A stretch of DNA of 64,000 bases from Hanleya hanleyi (lineage: Eukaryota > Mollusca > Polyplacophora > Lepidopleurida > Hanleyidae): assembly GCA_036873755.1 (NCBI GenBank), contig JAVTVY010020574.1, positions 1 through 64,000 on the forward strand. The letters run 5' to 3'. The notes beneath the pieces are model-generated. The model was not told where the DNA came from, did no database searches, and saw only the letters and a program-made list of their open reading frames with translations. Shown in pieces: positions 23,999 through 36,699 of the stretch. Position numbers and translations under genes: made by a program. The first letter of the stretch is position 1. Each line of letters starts with the position of its first letter.

Positions 23999-24482
23999 TA
24001 GTCGGCGAGAGTAGTAGTCTACGCAGTTTTCAGTTTTATTTTTTCCATTCCCGAGCTCCATGATATGTCCTTTGTGGTACGGCGATACCAAATGAATGTT
24101 GGTAATACATCTCAGTTTCATATGGAATGCCTGCTCTTTTCTTTTTGATTTATATCCCAAACACACACCTGGATTTTGAGCTACATGTAGCAAGTGAGCT
24201 CATTATCCACCTATAAATAATAAGGCTGATCTATATTTCAGCTATCCAGTCCATGAGGTGCTTTGTTTTAGGTTTGAATGTTCTTGTTTAGTCCTGTCCA
24301 TGTAGTGCTTGTTTCTCCAGATATCATTTTGGGGTTCTTTGTCACTTGTTCGTTACAGATCTATTTTTTGTCACCATCTCAAAACACACACACTGTACAC
24401 TAAATCCATTTTAGCGCGTAATCCGCAGAACTAGATCTGGAGAACAATTTTCATCAATGGTCCTGTCTAGTGATTAGCAGTA

Positions 24483-25155
24483 AAACTATCCATGAATTCA
24501 TCACCAAAGTCCAAAGATATGCATAAATGTACCACTAAACTCCCATTGAGATCTATGAATGTGCCACCAAAGCCTGATGTGCCATGATCCATAAATGTGC
24601 CACCTGCAGGTAAAGAAAATGCCCCTGCCACTAAAGCTTAATTATTGGGATCCATGAATGCACCACCAAACATATTGATATCTCTGAACATGCCACTGAA
24701 TCAAATTGAAATCCAGTCATGTGCCACCAAAGGTTAATGAGATCCTTGAATGTGTCATCAAAGTTCAAAGAAATCATGAATGTGTTACCAAAGCTCAATG
24801 AGATCATGAATTTGCCATCAAAGCCCAATGAGATCTATGAATGTACCACAAAATGGCAGTGAGACCAATGAATGTGCCATCAAAGCTCAATGAGAGCCAT
24901 GAAGGTGCCACCAAAGCCCAGTGAGATCCATCAATGTGCAACCAAACCCCAATGAGATCCATGAATGTGTCCCCAAATCCCAGTAACATCCATCAATGTG
25001 CCACCAAAGCCCGATGAGATCCATTAATGTGCAACCAAATCCCAATGAGATCCATGAATGTGCAACCAAAGCCCAAGGAGATCCATGAATGTGCCATCAA
25101 ATCCCAATGAGATTCATGATTGTGCCACAAAAGCCCAATTGAGATCCATGAGTTT
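24483..25155. repeat. 31-bp minisatellite
   Basis: About 21 degenerate units of the form AATGTGCCACCAAAGCCCAA then TGAGATCCATG. The unit is 31 bp, so all three frames cycle every 93 bp. The minus-strand ORFs with 'WISLGFGCTLMDLIGLWWH'-like repeats are by-products of the repeat. Units are best conserved at 24885-25150. Confidence 0.9.
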
Positions 25156-25639
25156 TCTGTCATATGTGTGTGTACACATGTACGTTGCTGTTTAACAGGA
25201 GACTCTATGTACATGTACATGTATACTCCACCCGGAATCTGTAATGAGGGAATTCAAAATGATCGATTATTTTTCAGAATTTGATAAGACAGTATCCTTC
25301 AACATAGGCAAGATAAGCACTTTTGATCAAACATGACCAAAGTCTGATGACTGACTACTATTTCAGACCCTTTCCATCATTTACATGTTGAGCATTCAGT
25401 AGACAGTGATTGTCCAGAAATTAAGTTATTTTTTCTCTCTTTATGTGGGTGACAAAAGTCCGTCGCATTAAAGTATCTTTCTCCTGATTCTATATTTCCT
25501 GATAAATATCCTCTCCGTCTATCGTATAAGGAACAAAATTTGTTTAACTGTTGCATGGCAAGTGTTTGAATTCTTCCATTTCCCCCCACTCCCTGCAAAT
25601 TTTCTTCTTAAGTTTCCAAAGTAGAACTTCCTTTCTGTT

Positions 25640-25835
25640 TGAAAATCCAGACTGAGTTGTAAAGTTTCCGGCAGATCTGTTCACCATTTCTACAAAAACT
25701 GATCATCTCACGATCTCTCCACAACATCGACCAACCTGAAAATCCAGATTTAGTTGTAAAGTTTCCAGCAGATCTGTCCACCATTTCTACAAAAACAGAT
25801 GATCTCCCGATCTCTCTTCAACTTCAACCAATCTT
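25640..25835. repeat. Tandem duplication of about 97 bp
   Basis: Two adjacent copies, each starting GAAAATCCAGA and containing 'agttgtaaagtttcc-gcagatctg' and 'ccaccatttctacaaaaac', with about 85-90% identity by eye. Confidence 0.8.
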
Positions 25836-27356
25836 TTTTCCTTCTTCTCTCTCTCTATCATAGTATTTTGTATTTTAGATAAAAGATCTTCTAGAATATG
25901 GTGGTTAAATGTTCGTATATATAATGCAAGGCTGGTTCGAAGTTAGATAGTGGCTGCATGGTGTCATAGAACATAGTTCATCGCGAATATATAACACTCG
26001 TTCTCGTTCGTATTGCCCCTGCCCCGTTTTCATCTAACCCTTGATTCTTTTAACGATTTCTAATCACTAATGGTGGTGGTCACGACCTTCTGTAGCAGGT
26101 GGTAGTCTCGTTAGTATTTTCAAATTTTTTCTATTTTCTTTGTTTTATTTGTGAAAGCATTATTTCACAATTTGAAAGATTGATTTAATTTTTATCTACA
26201 TTTAAACTAGCCCATAAATTAACAAGCTAGGCATATGTTTATATTAATGTTGAAAAAAAAAGTTTGCCTAATACTGTTGTCATAATCCATTAACGTATAA
26301 GTTTTTTTGAAGTTGTGAATTTCAGCTGTCCTGTCGTGTCTTTGTCTCTTGTCTTGCTCTGTCAAAGCGTTTCAAATTAACACTCAAATTTTACATTATT
26401 TCAAGCAAAATTAATTCATGAAAGATTAACATGAATTCAGTATAATGAGGACATACATGTATAAATATGATAAACACTGAAGTTTTCAGAGATTCTGTTT
26501 AGATTTATACATGGATATCAATTAGCATATTCTATTCCATTTAATGGTCTTATATAGAAATATGATTTGAATTGTAGATTAAATGGAAAATATCGTGAAA
26601 GACGTGTAGATGCTAAAGATAAATGTGTATTTACTCTGACATGATCTTAAGTGATGCGGAAATATATTTTCATGTAATAAAATAATTACTAATAAACTAA
26701 AAAATAAAAAAAATAATCTGTTAACATACACATGTACAAACCTAATAATTAAACAGAACAAACCTTTCAAGTTTGCATGTTTTAAATTTTCAATTTTTTC
26801 ACTTCAACTTCAAACATCCATGCTTCATCACGTCTCTGACATATGTTTGCTAGAGATCAACCATAATTAACTACTTGACATATTGACTTTAACCTCCATT
26901 TAACCTCATTTCTCTGGTAATTTTTATCTTCATTTATTTTTGTAAAAAGTTAATTTTATCCCAAGAAGCCTGCTTGAATGAATATTTGTGACATATGTTG
27001 TCTGCTGTGGGTGTTTTGTTTTGTCCACTTGTTTGTCGAACCCTGTGTTTTTTCTCTCCATTTCCGTTTATTTCCAGTCCTATATTGTATGTATAGAATT
27101 TCTGCTTGGCATGATGTTTGTATTCTTTTATTATCTCGTAGTATTTTTATTCAAACTTTTGTCTGTTTTCCTCGGTTGACACCATTTCATACAATATAGC
27201 ATGTAACAATTTGGATTTGTCACGTTTGTTTCAGATTAACATAACGGAATATATAAATAAAACGGAACTTAAATCCCCCGTATAGCATTGATGAAAGAAT
27301 CACATATCAGCCTGCATGAATGTATCAGTTTGAAACTTGCTATTATTTCACCTTAA

Positions 27357-27835
27357 AGGTGAACTGAAAAGCTTTCCAATGTTCTGTTAAAATGTCATAA
27401 AACAAGAACTTCTATAGTTGTTACAATTATGTGTGGTAATAGTTCTGTGGGTTATTGTTTTATTTTGGGTATATGAGAAGTCAAAACTTATACCGAGAGC
27501 CAGAACTTTTAAAAACGTCATCGCTTGCCTCCCGTTGTTATTGGAACGTCATGACGTTATAGTGGTCCTCGTTCATTCATCCGACGTAGCATGACGTCAC
27601 ATTTGAATAAAACTTGAATGAAGGGGAGCACTATAACGTCATAACGTTCTACAAACCAAGAGAGACAAGCGATGCAAGTTTTCAAGACGGATTTATAACA
27701 GGATAACTTAAATATTGTTATTAGTACAATTTTGCAAACTATATTTGCCCCAAAAACGTATAAAAGTTATGTCACATAAGACAAGATGTGTATAAGCAAC
27801 AATTTAGATAAAATTAAAAGCTTTGCAGTTCACCT
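27357..27835. mobile_element. TTAA-flanked MITE (piggyBac-like), 479 bp
   Basis: TTAA (27353-27356) precedes AGGTGAACTGAAAAGCTTT. CAGTTCACCT ends at 27835 and is followed by TTAA (27836-27839). An internal inverted repeat (CGTCATGACGTTATAGTG against CACTATAACGTCATAACG, about 27547-27655) would fold the centre. A TTAA duplication is the piggyBac signature, so a piggyBac-mobilised MITE is inferred. No ORF. Confidence 0.8.
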
Positions 27836-29399
27836 TTAAGTGCATACATCTTGGCTTTAACAAAGAAGTTTAAAGGCTGTGTAGAATGATTTCTATTGAC
27901 TGAAATATTGTCAAAAGTTCCCTTCTTTATCAGATATCTTTCTGTTAATGTCTTCATCAGTTGAACATAATAAACCGTGTTGGCCAGGGTTAAAACATAA
28001 TTAATTTCCCCCTTCGACAGGACCTGGCCAGGTCCCCAGTCAAAATGTCCATCACTAATCTGTGTTGGGTTAGTGTCGCTAGCTCCAGTTTCCAGTTTGA
28101 CTACTCCCCTTTATGCCTCATGGTCCACTGTTTTCGATACATACCTAAGCCAGACATGAAAGCAAATAGGTTAAAAAAGAATCAACCAAGGACAATTATT
28201 AAACAATGCCTTTAATTTGAACTCTTCTCAATTTTGAATTTTTTAAATCATTATCTAATACCAATTTTTTTTCTTCTACATATGTATATTTTATTTAATG
28301 GTGTCAACAGCGGTAAACATTTCAATAGTTGATTGTATGCATTGATTGTAAATGGTCTCTAAACTGTGTCACTTCACTTGAATGTTTATATGCATGTATA
28401 AATAGTTTTAGTTCTGTTTTATTGATCTATTTTATTCATTGAATGATACCACTGATATTATATATCATGAATCACATTTCCTGCTTCTCCCTGTTCCTGT
28501 TTCACCCCAGCATCAAAATTGTGCTATGAACTTAATGAACCTTTTGATGTTGCTCTCTTTGAGCATTTAAAGTTGCACAAGCTCTCTATCCCATATCCTG
28601 CTTGTCTTCATTCAATCCAAGGGACACAACTCCTTGCAGTACACTGAAGACAAATTCATTGCAGTATGTTCAGGTGCTTCCCCTCCATTGACACCCTGCC
28701 TCTTGACCCTTTGACATTTGACCTTTGACCCCTGTACCTGCACTTTACCCCTGACCCTGCATCTGCAATACGCACTTTATTTTGTGATGATTTATTATCT
28801 GCACATAAACTGTTGATGAACTTTGCTCATGAAAATGAAATATTAATTGTTTTTTTTCTTCAATTTTTGATCATTTGAGATTTGAATCTAAATATTCCCG
28901 GAAGAAAAGTGGAAAAAAACCCCAACAAAAAAACGCTGCCAACAGAATAATCCTATTATTTTTGCTGTTTTAAACTTATTTTCTACCACGTTTTTCTAAG
29001 CATGGCTCTTGCACTCATTTGTACAGATAACTCTTACACCGTTTAATATTAGGAAATAATTTTAAAAGCTTTAGTAGTTGCCTCTAGCTTCTTAAATGAC
29101 CCTGATTAGTTAGATACGGTAAGGTCTCAAATAATTCAATCTCTTTTAGGCCATCGCTTAACTTGATTATATCAGAAACTTTTTATATGGGGGACACTTT
29201 CTCTTACCAACATCTAGTTTATCAACCCAGGTGTGAACCGGTTTGAATAGGTAGAGCTAAATATAGAACGAATGGACATTGATTGGAATGAGATTCTACA
29301 GTGTGTTTTGAAGCGATCTGATTATTAGAGACCTTACTTGTATATAACACATTTAAATGCTTCCTTGATCACCATGCAAGATGCAGAAAATGGAATGAT

Positions 29400-29431
29400 A
29401 AAAAAAAAACAAAAAAAAACAAAAACAAAAC
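29400..29431. repeat. A-rich low-complexity tract
   Basis: A runs separated by single C residues. Confidence 0.9.
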
Positions 29432-29859
29432 GGTTTATCAATGTTTGCAGAATTTATTTGGATTAAATGTATCTCATTAATTTATCTCATTCAATAATTG
29501 AATTTTCTGCATTTTGGATGGCCATCGACCTGCACATTGCAATTGAATATTAATATTTACACAAAGTATCTCGAGCCTTTTTTCACCCCAGGAAATGTAA
29601 TGGGTCTGTCTGAGAATAGTTATTGGAACATTCCATTGCTTTTGAAGGGTGGAAAGGCTAGTGATATGAACTGTTTCTTACCAGGTTGTTGGATCTCACC
29701 ACAGTGATGGTAAAATGAAATATAACACAATGTTCGGGAGGGTAAAAATTATCTGTCTCCAACTCACACCAATTTGCTTTTAGGTGATCACAATACATGT
29801 ACCCGGGGGATTGTGAGGGCAGGCTTGAATGGGAAATATCATGTTGTTTGCGCTTTAAA

Positions 29860-30275
29860 TATGGTCATTAATGTGCTGGACAAACAGAGATTTGATACAT
29901 TTGCCAACTGGTTCCGGGTATTAACAATGCCATTGGATTTGCTGGATTTAATTGCAGTTTCCAGCAAATGCAAGCTGGTTTAGGATAATAAGTTTATCAT
30001 TAAATGTGCTAGACTTCCTCGTGGTTTCCAGCAAATGTCAGCTGATTTAGGGTATTAACGTGTGCTGGATTTAATTATGGTTTCCAGCAAATGTCAGTTG
30101 GTTTAGGGTATTAACATTCACCATTAAATGTGCTGGATTTAATCATGATTTCCAGCAAATGTCAGATGGTTTATGGTATTAAAATTTACCATGAAATGTG
30201 CTGTGTTTGACTGGTTTTCAGCAAATTTCGGCTGGTTTAATAATTACTATCATGACATGAAATGTGCTGGATTGG
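29860..30275. repeat. Tandem repeat of about 65-75 bp
   Basis: Five to six degenerate units with 'gtgctggatttaat', 'tttccagcaaatgtcagctg' and 'gtttagggtattaac'. Units vary by indels. Not coding. Confidence 0.8.
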
Positions 30276-30439
30276 TGGCATTTTTTCCCAACTAGTTCAT
30301 ATTATTCAATAAATTCCCACTTATGATTAGCGTATAATGAGATTACACAATAATGAGATTTCAATTGAATAGACATATTAACATGGCCATGAGATAGGCT
30401 TTATTTGACTGGATTATACCAGTATATATATATATTTCA

Positions 30440-30740
30440 GAAAAAAAAATTCGCCTTGCTTCGCTCAGCAAATATGAAAACAGTTAAATCTCTCTTTGTT
30501 GAACCAAACAGCAGAAGGGTCTACTCAATCACCACCACTATGACCACATTCAGTGGAAATAATTTGGTTGAACACCAGAAAACTACCAAGTTTGGAACAA
30601 ATTATACAATGTAGTAGTGACCTGTCTTACACTCCTTTATTTCCTATATTTTAATAAGAAAATTTCTAGATGTCTTATATATTTTCCCAAATTTCTTTCT
30701 ATATTTTTTCCTATATTTTCACTTTGAACCACTTGACTTT
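30440..30740 (+). repeat. Dispersed repeat, copy 1 (transposon relic)
   Basis: About 190 bp, from 'aaaattcgccttgcttcgctc' through 'atgaccacattcagtggaaataattt' to 'acaatgtagtagtgacctg', is shared with 58790-58985. Both copies are followed by repeated CCTATATTTTCC motifs. A short frame reads MKTVKSLFVEPNS, similar to N-terminal tags of hAT-type transposon ORFs by recollection. Superfamily unproven. Confidence 0.6.
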
Positions 30741-31404
30741 GAAAATGCATGCTGTTAGTAACTGCAGCGGAACTTCACCAGCGGATAAACAAAGAAGTTG
30801 TTATCCAAAATAATTTGTTTGGTTAGTAAGAAAGATATTTAAATTCTGCCGTGAGTTGTGAGATTAGCGAGATTAAATTACTGCAGAATGGTTTTCTCCA
30901 GTTATTAGGTCATCTCTTCCCCTATGGAGTTTACAATTTTAACTCTGTCTTTGATGTTGACCTCAGATGACCCTTATTGTTGGCTGAAAATGTGTTGGTT
31001 CCGTAGGAAACCTTCCGGACATCCTAATACATTCAAGTTTCAATGGGCGTTACCATGTCCTAGTTAACTAGAGAAGGCCTGATTATGCTTTGTTTGCTTG
31101 TTTAGGGAGCGCATATATTACTTCATTTCGGCGGCAGTGAATCATCTTGTTTGTAAATAATGAGAGCTCTTTATATCAAATTTTGCTTAAAATGAAACCT
31201 GATACTGAGAAGACAAAAATACATGTGAATTTTATATTTCCCAACTTCTAGGTTTTTTCAGCAGTGCATTTATAATGTTGAAAAATAAAGATCATGTTTT
31301 ACAATATATTACATTCTTATCCATTTTGTTTCAATATCAATCCAACATGAAGCACTTTTTTTAGATTTATTTTTTTCAACAATATTGTACAGTGTAGTGA
31401 GTTC

Positions 31405-31570
31405 TTTTCTTACTGGCCCCGTGGGGCACACCCCAGGTGGAGGACAGAATTAAGGGGCTCAGCTAATCAGACTCACTGCTTGTCACGAGAGGTGACTAAC
31501 TGGGGCACCGATGGGGTTTCTGGATGTAAAACAGAATAGGATCCCACCTGTTGGGTTCCCGTTTGAAAGG
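31405..31570 (+). repeat. Possible repeat with GC-rich, structured look
   Basis: This GC-rich block stands out from AT-rich flanks ('cccgtggggcacaccccaggtgg', 'gtcacgagaggtgactaa', 'ggatcccacctgttgggttccc'). It contains several short inverted segments. It may be a SINE or a structured RNA relic; no second copy was found in the window. Confidence 0.25.
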
Positions 31571-32527
31571 AAGTAGGAACTGAATATTGTTGAAAGTGAC
31601 TTTAAATCATATTCTCTCACTAACTCACTCTTTTCTTATTGTTTCAATAATGTGTTATAGAATGTAGCAGATTAGTTACTTATTGTCTCCATGTGTGACA
31701 AAATGCAGCAATTTCTATTTTTTGTTTCAATGATATTTAATATGTTGCAGAATATATCCTTGTCTTATTTTATCAGTAATGTGTTTCAGAGTATAGCAAA
31801 TTTTGTTCTAGTTGTTTCACACGAAAATAACAGTTTTACAAATACTGGTCATTATGATAATTAGTGAGAATTTGTGCTGGGCAGTGGGTTTCACAAGAAG
31901 GCAGTGAGCTGTCCATTTCTTTGTATACTAAACTTGGGTTGCGATAAGGTGCATGCATGTTAAATGGCATTTTAAACCCAATTTTAATATTTGTGTACCG
32001 GTAATACATTCAGAGCGCAGCAGAACTTGCGGTGAATGGTTTTCATTTGTGGTGTAAGATTATTATTTTATAGGTCATCTTATTTTCTTTCAGCTGAATT
32101 TAATACTCCGGCATATTTTCTGGCAAACATGGTTAGAGTACCAGGCAAAATAAACAAACGGCTCAGATATAAAACTGAAGGTTATACCCGAACAGGAATA
32201 TTTTTGAAGCCTCACACCCATTTTAAATTTGCTGGACGGTGCTAATTTCGTGCAGAAAATTTGGAAATTAAGTACCGGTATGGCATTATCTGCCATCCAA
32301 CCCCACTTCCCATACCACAGCCCCCCCACATTTTGTTCACATTTCTCAATATAAATTTACTGTTAGAATGTTATTTTCTGAAGTGGAAATTACAGTAATG
32401 GTTTCAGGTTGTGTTTCAAAATTGTGAAATTTTATTGGGTGCTGGATTTTGGGACTAATTATAACTGGATAATGTCAATTCATTTTCATTCAAAACATAA
32501 ATATTATTTTACCTGTATTGCACATAG

Positions 32528-32614
32528 AGTTGCACCATTTGTCGCCATCGACCTACAATTACGACATGCGCAGGAAATGATCACCTGGAGCGCAAATCCA
32601 TCGAACAACAAGTG
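32528..32614 (+). other. Candidate cassette exon
   Basis: 87 bp between CACATAG and GTGAGT, length divisible by three, open in frame 1 (SCTICRHRPTITTCAGNDHL...) and in one other frame (ending MITWSANPSNNKW). GC content is higher than its surroundings. It would be phase 0 like the flanking NIDO exons but would interrupt the conserved AQ-AGYNAG junction, so it is not expected in the main transcript. Confidence 0.2.
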
Positions 32615-34617
32615 GTGAGTATATTTAATTTTGTTGCTATTGGTAGTAAGCTCCAATAGCATATATAAGGGAGGCAACTCTATTAGTGCATTAATTCCAT
32701 GAATCCAGAGAAAGAAAACACAATTATTTTTGTGGTATTCTTCGTTATCATTTATTCTTGGGGTCCACCGGGGAAGTTAATTCTTACTACTTTCTCTGTA
32801 ATTTGCAATATTTTATACTACATTCAGTAAAGCTATAATTCAGATACAAAGGGGAACATACATTTTATAAAATTAAAGTGAGATTTAATTATTGCAATTA
32901 ACTCCCAGAGTTTATTACGAATTTCTGTAGATTGAAAATCGAGGGTCACCTTGCAGTCGCGGGAAACTTTATCATCCTTACGATAGACCTGTTTCTGGAA
33001 TGTGCACATTGGTAAGGATTTACATTGAAGAGTTGTGGAGGAGGGTAATTTCATCTGGAACTGGAAGCCATTTGAATTTCCTGGCATTTTGATTGGAAGA
33101 TGTGCAACGAGTGATTTTATTGGTCAAAACTTGTCCAATCAAAATCAATTTTAGAGCCCAGAAAGACTGTCTGACATCATATAGTTTTGTGTAAATTTTC
33201 GCCCTGAATCCATGTATGGCCATCTCCATGCTGATCTGACAATCACACTGTGCTGTGAAGGCCCACTAAATGTGATCTTTTTTTTTTGCTGTTAATCAGC
33301 CAATCAAATTGCCTGAAAATTCTTTATGGTCATTGGCTAATTCAAGGTGTCCAGGGGTTTCAAGGGATTGGTGGAATCCAGCTAACAAACAGTAACATTC
33401 TGAACAAGTCCTCTGAGCTTGGAGAAAATTCGCAAGCCAGATTCCTAAAAAAAGCAAGAGAAATATTTCTCTCTATAAATTGTATGGTTTCCAGTGTTTT
33501 GTTCTCAGAACCCCCTTCCTAATTAATTATGCGAAAGCTCCAGACTTCCTGTATAAAAAGTTTCAATATTTCTACGAAATTTAGGAATTAAGTCGTGGAT
33601 TTTCAAGAGAATTTTATCACAGGAAGGAGTCGTTTCGAGTGTTTTAGAGGTGAACACATGGGGTGGTACCGTAAACTTTCCTGGTTTTAAGGATGTTGTT
33701 TGATTATTAACAGTGAAGAGAAAGGTATGGATTTTTAGAAATGTCTGTGAATTAGATGGTATCATTGTCCATTTACCAGTTGGTTGTAATGTCCTGGAAT
33801 GTAGTATTGACTTAAATAAAGAAGATCTTATCTTTTGTGAAATCACATGAGTTATCATTGTGCATAGGTATAGTAAGATTTATTTACAAGGCAGATTTGG
33901 TGAAATTTTACCAGTTATAAGAAAGGCGGAGATGTAATTCAAGAGTTGCTTTGAAATGGAATTTCTTTTTTACTCCCAAATATTTATCCAGCTGGGTAGA
34001 AAATATCTAGTTTCCTTTAATTGCATACTTACGTTTTCATGGTGTAATATGCGAAAAGTTTGCTCATAACACTTGAAAGGATGTCAATTGAGTTCAGTTA
34101 ATATGTCAATTGAGTTCAATTGAAATCTTGCTCTTTCATTCAAAAAATTGAATATTTTTTTTCACGTTTTTCTTTCCATCAAAATATGTTTAGATTCTTC
34201 TTACATTCAGAAAGGGAATGAAAAAGGTTGAAAACAGATCAAAATATATTTGAAAGAGAGCAAAAAAATGTACTTGGTCTAAGTACACATACAGTTTTTT
34301 CATTGGATGAACTGCACAAACTTTCTCCTATTATTAACACTGAATACTGGGTGTTGCGTAGTTAAGTGTGCTTTTGGGGCATACCTGGTTTATGAATAAA
34401 GTATTAAGAGTATAGCAAATATAATATGACCAATATTATTTTTACTGAGGACCTCCTTAAGCTGGAAAAAAAATAACAGTTAAGAGGCATCGTTTCTATT
34501 CTTGTAGACATTCTGTTGAATTGCGGTGTAATTTGTTGAGAATTTTTATTTTAATTGTGTATTGTATTTGTACCAATTAAACTGAATTATGGAAGAGATG
34601 TAGTCATATGCTGGTCC

Positions 34618-34732
34618 GTGTGTTCCATGGTTTAATCAGCATATTAGACTGACATAATCTGATTAAAACCTAATCCACCCATGGTTTAATCAACACATTA
34701 GACTGACCTAATCTGATTAAAAACTGATCCAC
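34618..34732. repeat. Tandem duplication of about 57 bp
   Basis: Two copies of 'tccatggtttaatca-ca-attagactgac-taatctgattaaaa'. Confidence 0.8.
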
Positions 34733-35349
34733 TGTGGCGTATGTGGATGATCCTCTCCCTATCTCGATTCTGTTCCTGCATGAAATCACGCAGAAGTTCC
34801 TGAAATTCTCAATTCTCGTAAAGATGGAGAGTGTCGATGACACGAGTTCAAATTTCAACATGTTCAAGGAGGCTTCTGGCCAAATAATTGGGTCAAGTTG
34901 ACAACCAACCCACAGTGCGAATGTCCCCATGCGTCCGTGTTTATATCACCTTTGACTCATGTTGAACCCATTTAGCGTCTCCCTACGCAACAGCGTTCGG
35001 ATAATTTTCGGATAAAAATTTTCAGTCATAGATAATTATTCATAATTTTTCATAATTGTTATGAGTCGGGCATATATTTTGCTGCCTCCAGCAAGGAATT
35101 GTAATTTGTTGATTTTGAAACTAATCATTTTCTCTTTGAGTTGGTTGCATAAGAAGAAGTCTGTTCTATCATATTATACCATGCCATGGCATACACATAC
35201 ATTGCATTAATTGGTCAAATATGATGTAGCTGTCAAGAATTATTTTTGTGTCGGAAGATCAACGAACAGCCTTGAGATGGGAAGGAGGTCAGATACAGTT
35301 GGAGAATCATTTTCTAAGTGAAAATTAGTATTTATTGCTCAAATCTTAA

Positions 35350-35475
35350 CCTGCTATCAATGTATGCCATATTCCTCCTTTTGGAGGTCTCTTGCAAAGA
35401 AATTATCTCCCTTGATCATCCCCTCGATCGTCCGCTTGGTGGCATGTTCTCCGCGCATGCCCTTCCTCTTTTTCC
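35350..35475 (+). repeat. DIRS left inverted terminal repeat
   Basis: Starts CCTGCTATCAATGTATGCCA and includes 'ttttggaggtctcttgcaaagaaattatctccc' and 'cgcgcatgcccttcctctttttcc'. It matches the minus strand of 42579-42704 with a handful of mismatches. A further 21 bp at 35329-35349 are unique to this end. Confidence 0.9.
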
Positions 35476-36094
35476 TTTGCAGGCTTGTCAACAAGACCTG
35501 TTTTTGAGAGAGAGTCTCTTTTTACTAGTAATCCTAGATATTTAATATAAGGCTAGGGTTGTTGGTGCTGAAGTTATCTATCAGGACTACGTTTGTCCCC
35601 CTTTTTATCCCTAAAAACGACTCGCTTATTTGTCTTATTTTATGTCGATTTCATTTCTGTTTACGTAGATTGCCGTGTGTCGACTGGACAACAACAACGA
35701 CAAGCTGACCTGGCGCAGACAAGTGGGGCAGACGTAAGGTTTCTTCTCTGCACGACCGCTGATATCAAGATTCAAGATTCACTTCAGTGTACTAACACCC
35801 AGTTGGGTAGAGTACATTATAACAGAATAAAAGAATCAAGTCAAGAGAAGTCTTGGTGAAGATATCAGCCACACAAGCCCTACTTGCCGATTTCAGTCTG
35901 ATGACAATCAAGCCAGCGCCAGCCTCGGATTCTTCCAAGTGGAAAGTACAGCCGACTACAAGGCCGGACAAGATTTCCTGATATTAGGGAAACAAGTCAG
36001 CTTTCATCTTGGGGGACTCCACCAGTCGACGACAGCACCCGGGCTCCATTCTCCAGCTAGCGGACGGGACCCGGGAACATACCCAAGGCCGGGA

Positions 36095-36300
36095 CTCTGA
36101 TCCCGAACATCGGAAGATTTCAAGACCGGGACTCCGGCCCCGAACATCGGAGGATTTCAAGACCGGGACTCCGGCCCCGTACATCGGGAGATTCAAGACC
36201 GAGACTCCGGCCCCGAACATCGGAAGATTTCAAGACCGGGACCCTGGCCCCGCACATTAGGAGATTTCAGGACCGGGATTCCGGCTCCGTACATCGGAGG
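36095..36300 (+). repeat. 36-37 bp GC-rich tandem repeat in DIRS
   Basis: Five or more units of 'aacatcgg-agatttcaagac' followed by 'cgggactccggccccg'. It lies at the start of the GC-rich gag-like region. Confidence 0.85.
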
Positions 36301-36454
36301 ATTGAAGCCGTTTTCCCGTAGGCTGAAGTTTTCTCCGAAGATTAAAGTCAAGTCAAGATTTGGAATGAAAGACATGGACCCGGACCCCGGAGAGGGACCT
36401 CGGCACCAGCACGGCACGGCCCTATACAGCACACCGGGACTCGGACTCCAAACC

Positions 36455-36660
36455 GGCACGGCCTTACACGGAGCACCGGGACCCCGGGTCACGGTCCTAC
36501 ACAGAGCAGTGGGCTCCGGCACGGCCTTACACGGAGCACCGGGACCCCGGGTCACGGTCCTACACAGAGCAGTGGGCTCCGGCACGGCCTTACACGGAGC
36601 ACCGGGACCCCGGGTCACGGTCCTACACAGAACAGTGGGACTCCGGATCACGGCCCTACA
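36455..36660 (+). repeat. 63-bp in-frame repeat in DIRS
   Basis: Three units, two of them essentially identical. Each starts GGCACGGCCTTACACGGAGC and includes ACCGGGACCCCGGGTCACGG. The unit is 21 codons, so any frame stays open across the array. One frame reads GTALHGAPGPRVTVLHRAVG per unit; another reads a serine/arginine/glycine-rich version closer to the downstream ORF. Confidence 0.9.
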
Positions 36661-36699
36661 CAGAGAGGGACACGACCATCGGAGTGAGAGTTTTCTACT

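Noticed and set aside
24631..25220. Overlapping minus-strand ORFs with repeated 'WISLGFG' peptides
   Set aside because: They are translations of a 31-bp minisatellite. The unit is not a multiple of three and all frames give the same pattern.
28700..28760. TGACCTTTGACCC cluster as an isolated hormone-response element
   Set aside because: It could equally be a small fragment of the family A satellite on the minus strand; too short to decide.
29774..29983. Short ORF in intron (MLLGDHNTCTRGIVRAGLNG...)
   Set aside because: It runs into the 65-75 bp tandem repeat; no splice sites or domain.
35671..35738. Exon-like segment TACGTAG|ATT...GAC|GTAAGG encoding IAVCRLDNNNDKLTWRRQ
   Set aside because: It lies inside the DIRS element just after its left terminal repeat, so it is retroelement sequence and not a Mesh-gene exon.
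36193..36651. 152-codon minus-strand ORF with repeated 'RTVTRGPGAPCKAVPEP' peptides
   Set aside because: Antisense shadow of the 63-bp GC-rich repeat in the DIRS element.
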